Shown here piece after piece: positions 60,677 to 64,000 of a DNA stretch of 64,000 nucleotides. Made by a program: the position numbers and the translations under genes. The stretch's first letter is position 1, and each line of letters starts with the position of its first letter. Origin of the DNA: Streptomyces echinoruber (lineage in GTDB: Bacteria > Actinomycetota > Actinomycetes > Streptomycetales > Streptomycetaceae); NCBI RefSeq assembly GCF_014651135.1, contig NZ_BMWH01000005.1, positions 244,519 through 308,518 of the forward strand, read 5' to 3'. Under the pieces are notes generated by a model. It was not told the DNA's origin. It did no database searches and was given only the letters and a program-made list of their open reading frames with translations.

Positions 60677-61471
60677 CTACCGCACCGGCTTCGCGTAGTG
60701 CAGGTCCACCGTGCCGGAGTAACCGGGCAGCGTCACCGTCCCGTCCTCGGTGACCTTCCAGCCCAGGCCGTAGACGTTGACGTACACCATGTAGTTCTGG
60801 ATCGCCGGGGAGTCGGCGAGCGCCTGCTGCAGCTTCTGCGGATCACCCACGGCGGTGATCCGGTACGGGGGCGAGTAGACGCGGCCCTGCAGGATGAGCG
60901 TGTTGCCCACGCAGCGCACGGCGCTGGTGGAGATCAGCCGCTGGTCCATCACCCTGATGCCCCGGGCGCCCCCCTGCCACAGGGCGTTGACGACGGCCTG
61001 CAGGTCCTGCTGGTGGATGACGAGGTAGTCGGGCTGCGGCTCGGGATAGCCGGGCAGCTTGGCGGTGGCGTTCGGCGGGGCGTCGTTGAGGGTGACGGTG
61101 ATCGCCTCGCCGGTGACCTTCCGCGTGCCCGCCCGCTTCTCCAGAGCGGCCAGCCGGTCGTCCTGCGCCTTGCTGCTGCCGTCGTCGCGTTCGGCGAGGG
61201 ACTCGACGTCGTGGCGCAGGACCGCGTTGGCCTCGTCGAGCCCCTTGTTCTTGCGGCTGCGCTCCTGGATGAGGTCGGACAGCTTCAGCAGGGAGGAGTC
61301 GGTGCGGATGTCGGTGCCCTTGGCCGTATTGAAGCTCGTGACGAAAAGGAGCCCGGCGAGGGCGAAGACACCGGCGGTCAGCACCCGCCCGGGCCGGAGC
61401 CGGCGGGGGCGGGAACGCAAGGGGCTGCCCGGGGTGGAATCCGTCCCGGGGGAGTCGGCAGAATTGCTCAC
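60677..61471 (-). CDS. DUF881 membrane protein, 264 aa
   Basis: One membrane helix ([20 protein letters not shown], about 30-49) is followed by a coiled-coil stretch (about 60-115) and the DUF881 domain ([54 protein letters not shown]). DUF881 proteins are found near division and sporulation genes; their role is not established. GTG 61471 has GGAG and AAGGG upstream. It is divergent from crgA, with 142 bases between starts, which must hold both promoters. Confidence 0.9.
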   Translation of the reverse strand: MSNSADSPGTDSTPGSPLRSRPRRLRPGRVLTAGVFALAGLLFVTSFNTAKGTDIRTDSSLLKLSDLIQERSRKNKGLDEANAVLRHDVESLAERDDGSSKAQDDRLAALEKRAGTRKVTGEAITVTLNDAPPNATAKLPGYPEPQPDYLVIHQQDLQAVVNALWQGGARGIRVMDQRLISTSAVRCVGNTLILQGRVYSPPYRITAVGDPQKLQQALADSPAIQNYMVYVNVYGLGWKVTEDGTVTLPGYSGTVDLHYAKPVR

Positions 61472-61613
61472 CGTACCCTTATCTCCTTCGGCGCCGCGGA
61501 AGCACTACGCTAACGGACGCCCGGGGGAGCACTCGGCGTCCCCTTGTACGCCGCACCCCGAGCCAGCCCAGTTCCCTGCGCGGCCACCGAGCGCATCGAC
61601 AGGAGAGACCCTC

Positions 61614-61868
61614 GTGCCGAAGTCCCGTATCCGCAAGAAGGCCGACTACACCCCGCCGCCGGCGAAGCAGGCTGCCAGCATCAAGCTCACCAACCGGGCC
61701 TGGGTCGCACCCGTGATGCTCGCCCTGTTCCTCATCGGCCTGGCCTGGATCGTGGTCTTCTACGTGACCAACGGCTCGCTGCCCATCGACCGGCTGGACA
61801 ACTGGAACATCGTGGTGGGATTCGGGTTCATCGCCGCGGGATTCGCCGTCTCCACGCAGTGGAAGTAG
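61614..61868 (+). CDS. crgA: Cell division regulator CrgA, 84 aa
   Basis: Begins with the conserved basic [16 protein letters not shown] and has two membrane helices ([20 protein letters not shown] and [17 protein letters not shown]). CrgA coordinates septation in Streptomyces aerial hyphae and recruits PBPs in mycobacteria. Start GTG 61614 with AGGAGAG before it. The length is as usual. It is the only plus-strand gene in this part and is followed by a region rich in DnaA boxes. Confidence 0.95.
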   Translation: MPKSRIRKKADYTPPPAKQAASIKLTNRAWVAPVMLALFLIGLAWIVVFYVTNGSLPIDRLDNWNIVVGFGFIAAGFAVSTQWK

Positions 61869-62189
61869 CCCTTCGGCTACGCTCGGGCACTCTTCCCTCA
61901 GCTCTGCCCAGGACTGTCCACCGAGTTATCCACAAGCCTTTCCACACGCTGAGGATAAGAAAAGGCGATCTGTGGATAACCCTGTTGTATGACGATACTG
62001 ACACGACCGGTCAGCCGTTCCCCCGCACCCCCGTTCGCCCGGCCTGAGCTGGGGAAACTCGCATGAGCGAACGAGTGCACAGCCGTTCCCGCACGATGTG
62101 CACAAGATCCGGTACGGGCTGTGGACAACAGGCGCCGCCGTGCGGGCGACCAGCGTCGCCACCGAGGCGACCGGCGTCACCGCGCGCTC
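61869..62189. other. Region after crgA with three DnaA boxes
   Basis: No gene is seen in these 321 bases. DnaA boxes lie at 61926-61934 (TTATCCACA, plus), 61971-61979 (TGTGGATAA, minus box) and 62120-62128 (TGTGGACAA, minus box), with a one-mismatch CTTTCCACA at about 61938. The stretch 61950-61995 is AT-rich for this genome (GAGGATAAGAAAAGG). It resembles a small DnaA-binding locus rather than a simple intergenic gap. Confidence 0.55.
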
Positions 62190-63095
62190 TCAGGCGAGCT
62201 GGGCCGTCCGCAACATTGTCATGATCACGACTACGGTGAGCAGGGCGGCGCAGGTCCCGTACTGCACCAGCGCCCGCCGCTCGCGCGGGGCGTGCACCAT
62301 GGCGTAGCCGGCCACGACGCCGGCGACGAGGCCGCCGATGTGGGCCTGCCAGGCGATGTTGCTCCACCCGAAGGTGAAGATCAGGTTGATCACCAGCAAG
62401 GCGATGATCGGCCGCATGTCGTAGTTGAGCCGGCGCATCAGCACCGCGGTGGCGCCGAACAGGCCGAAGATGGCGCCGGACGCGCCGAGGGAGGCCTCGC
62501 CCGGGGAGGCGAGGAGGTAGGTCAGCGCGCCGCCGGCGAGGCCGGAGGTGAAGTAGAGGGCGAGGTAGCGGGCGCGGCCGAGGGCCGCTTCCAGGGGGCC
62601 GCCCAGCCACCACAGGCTGAGCATGTTGAAGGCGATGTGCCAGATCTCCTTGTGGGTGAACATCGAGGTGATCAGGCGGTACCACTGGCCTTCGGCCACG
62701 CCGGAGGCCGGGGTGAAGGGCGGCGGGGGCCAGGCTCCGATGAGGACGAGGCGCTCCAGCAGCGGTGTGGAGACGTTGACGGCGATGAACACCGCGACGT
62801 TGACGCCGATGAGGATCTTGGTGAGCAGCCGGGGGTCGGCGGTGGCGGTGCCGCCGGCCAGGGTGCGCGGGCGGGCGGCGGCGGGGGCGGGGCCGGTGCC
62901 TCCGGTGCGGACGCAGTCGGGGCACTGGAAGCCGACGGAGGCGCTGACCATGCAGGCGGGGCAGATGGGGCGCTCGCAGCGGGTGCAGCGGATGCCGGTC
63001 TCGCGGTCCGGGTGCCGGTAGCAGGTGGGCAGGTCCGGGGCGTTCTGCGGGCCCTGGTCGGCCGGGCCCTGCGGGTGGCCTGGTGCCTGTTCCAT
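62190..63095 (-). CDS. Rhomboid-family intramembrane serine protease with N-terminal zinc motif, 301 aa
   Basis: The N-terminal 60 residues hold a B-box-like zinc-binding set: CYRHP, GIRCTRCERPICPACM and GFQCPDC. The rhomboid domain (about 85-285) has six or seven helices, the catalytic Ser in LGASGAIFG (GxSG, about 210) and His in WQAHIGGLVAG (about 265), with the family Asn/His in the second helix region (HIAFNMLSLWWLGG). It cleaves membrane proteins inside the bilayer. ATG 63095 with AAGGGG upstream. The target is unknown. The PPIase gene lies upstream, with a terminator between them. Confidence 0.92.
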   Translation of the reverse strand: MEQAPGHPQGPADQGPQNAPDLPTCYRHPDRETGIRCTRCERPICPACMVSASVGFQCPDCVRTGGTGPAPAAARPRTLAGGTATADPRLLTKILIGVNVAVFIAVNVSTPLLERLVLIGAWPPPPFTPASGVAEGQWYRLITSMFTHKEIWHIAFNMLSLWWLGGPLEAALGRARYLALYFTSGLAGGALTYLLASPGEASLGASGAIFGLFGATAVLMRRLNYDMRPIIALLVINLIFTFGWSNIAWQAHIGGLVAGVVAGYAMVHAPRERRALVQYGTCAALLTVVVIMTMLRTAQLA

Positions 63096-63139
63096 GGGGG
63101 TCCCCTTGCTCCTCGGGTGTGTCGCCGTGTGCAACGCAC

Positions 63140-63171
63140 CGCCCCGCCCATCTTTACGGATGAGCGGGGCG
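63140..63171 (-). terminator. Terminator of the PPIase gene
   Basis: On the minus strand CGCCCCGCTCATC pairs with GATGGGCGGGGCG (one mismatch) around a 6-base loop, followed by a short GC-rich spacer. It lies between the cyclophilin stop and the rhomboid start. Confidence 0.7.
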
Positions 63172-63209
63172 TTTGGTTCCCTGCGGGCGGGTGTGCGTGT
63201 GTCCGGGCG

Positions 63210-63298
63210 GCAGGGCCGCCGCGGGTGCGGGGCCCGGGCCGCCGCGGGCAGCGGGACCGCCGCGGGTGCGGGGCCCGGGCCGCCGTGGGTGCGGGGGC
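63210..63298. repeat. GC-rich tandem repeat adjoining the PPIase stop codon
   Basis: CCGCGGGTGCGGGGCCCGGG occurs twice, with a diverged third copy, between about 63210 and 63298, ending at the base before the stop codon of the minus-strand cyclophilin gene. Confidence 0.6.
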
Positions 63299-63832
<534 letters not shown>

Positions 63833-64000
63833 GATGTGCCTTCCGTTGTCCTTCGGTACCCGACGATCCTCGCACGGTCCGGGCGCGGCGTCGTGCGGCG
63901 GTGGGAATTGGGTGCGGGCGGAGGCGTGACGCGGGTGTTCGTGGCATGGTCGAGTCAGGCTCCTGTCGTTCCCTGTTCATCTCGTTGTTCGTCGCGTTGT
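63833..64000. other. Right edge, no supported gene
   Basis: These 168 bases hold the PPIase promoter. A plus-strand ATG at 63946 opens a short frame (MVESGSCRSLFISLFVAL) that runs off the edge and could be the start of a further gene with a hydrophobic leader, but no ribosome site supports it. Confidence 0.3.

Overview
The window is high-GC actinobacterial chromosome and reads as Streptomyces. Coding density is high, GTG starts and 1-4 bp start/stop overlaps are frequent, and third positions are strongly GC-biased. Gene content and order match the conserved chromosome core on one side of the Streptomyces origin: three Ser/Thr kinases, fhaAB-pstP-rodA-pbpA-pknB, class E sortases, pabA, crgA and a rhomboid protease. 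A perfect 14-bp parS and several DnaA-box pairs fit a position near oriC. The species call is inference; no database was searched.

Region 1 (1-3.9 kb) is the accessory part. A minus-strand micro-operon of three small unknown proteins feeds a radical SAM/SPASM enzyme and a further small gene cut by the window edge. Divergent from it are an HTH-DUF5919 regulator with a TTA (bldA-type) codon and a Nudix hydrolase. Two doubtful small minus-strand frames follow. Region 2 (4-11.5 kb) holds a cupin, a GlxA-type AraC regulator, a LURP-one protein, a nitrilase-family amidase, a mycothiol-dependent maleylpyruvate isomerase-like enzyme, a GntR-MFS pair and a secreted D-Ala-D-Ala carboxypeptidase.

Region 3 (11.5-43 kb) is metabolic. 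Two complete branched-chain 2-oxoacid dehydrogenase operons (E1alpha-E1beta-E2) lie 13 kb apart; the second is divergent from an Lrp regulator. Between them are two divergent Ser/Thr kinases, the proteasome activator Bpa, a low-complexity membrane protein, a quinone oxidoreductase and a mobA-moeA-potassium channel operon with parS at the moeA/channel junction. A phenylacetate module follows: TetR (PaaR-like) with hydroxyacyl-CoA dehydrogenase, divergent paaN, and the paaABCDE epoxidase operon. One palindrome, ACCGA-N4-TCGGT, stands before paaN/paaH, before paaA and before the second bkd operon, which suggests one regulator for acyl-CoA entry from aromatic and branched-chain substrates.

Region 4 (43-64 kb) is growth and division: a J-domain-like protein, DUF2252, tRNA-Leu(CAG), the fhaA-fhaB-pstP-rodA-pbpA-pknB operon controlling wall synthesis by phosphorylation, an Mrr-type nuclease-like protein, two sortases with pabA and a 53-residue membrane protein, a DUF881 protein, crgA, a rhomboid protease and a cyclophilin.

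A window-wide oddity is the number of short tandem duplications that start on, or run through, gene stop codons, seen at seven genes. No insertion sequence, prophage or CRISPR array was found.
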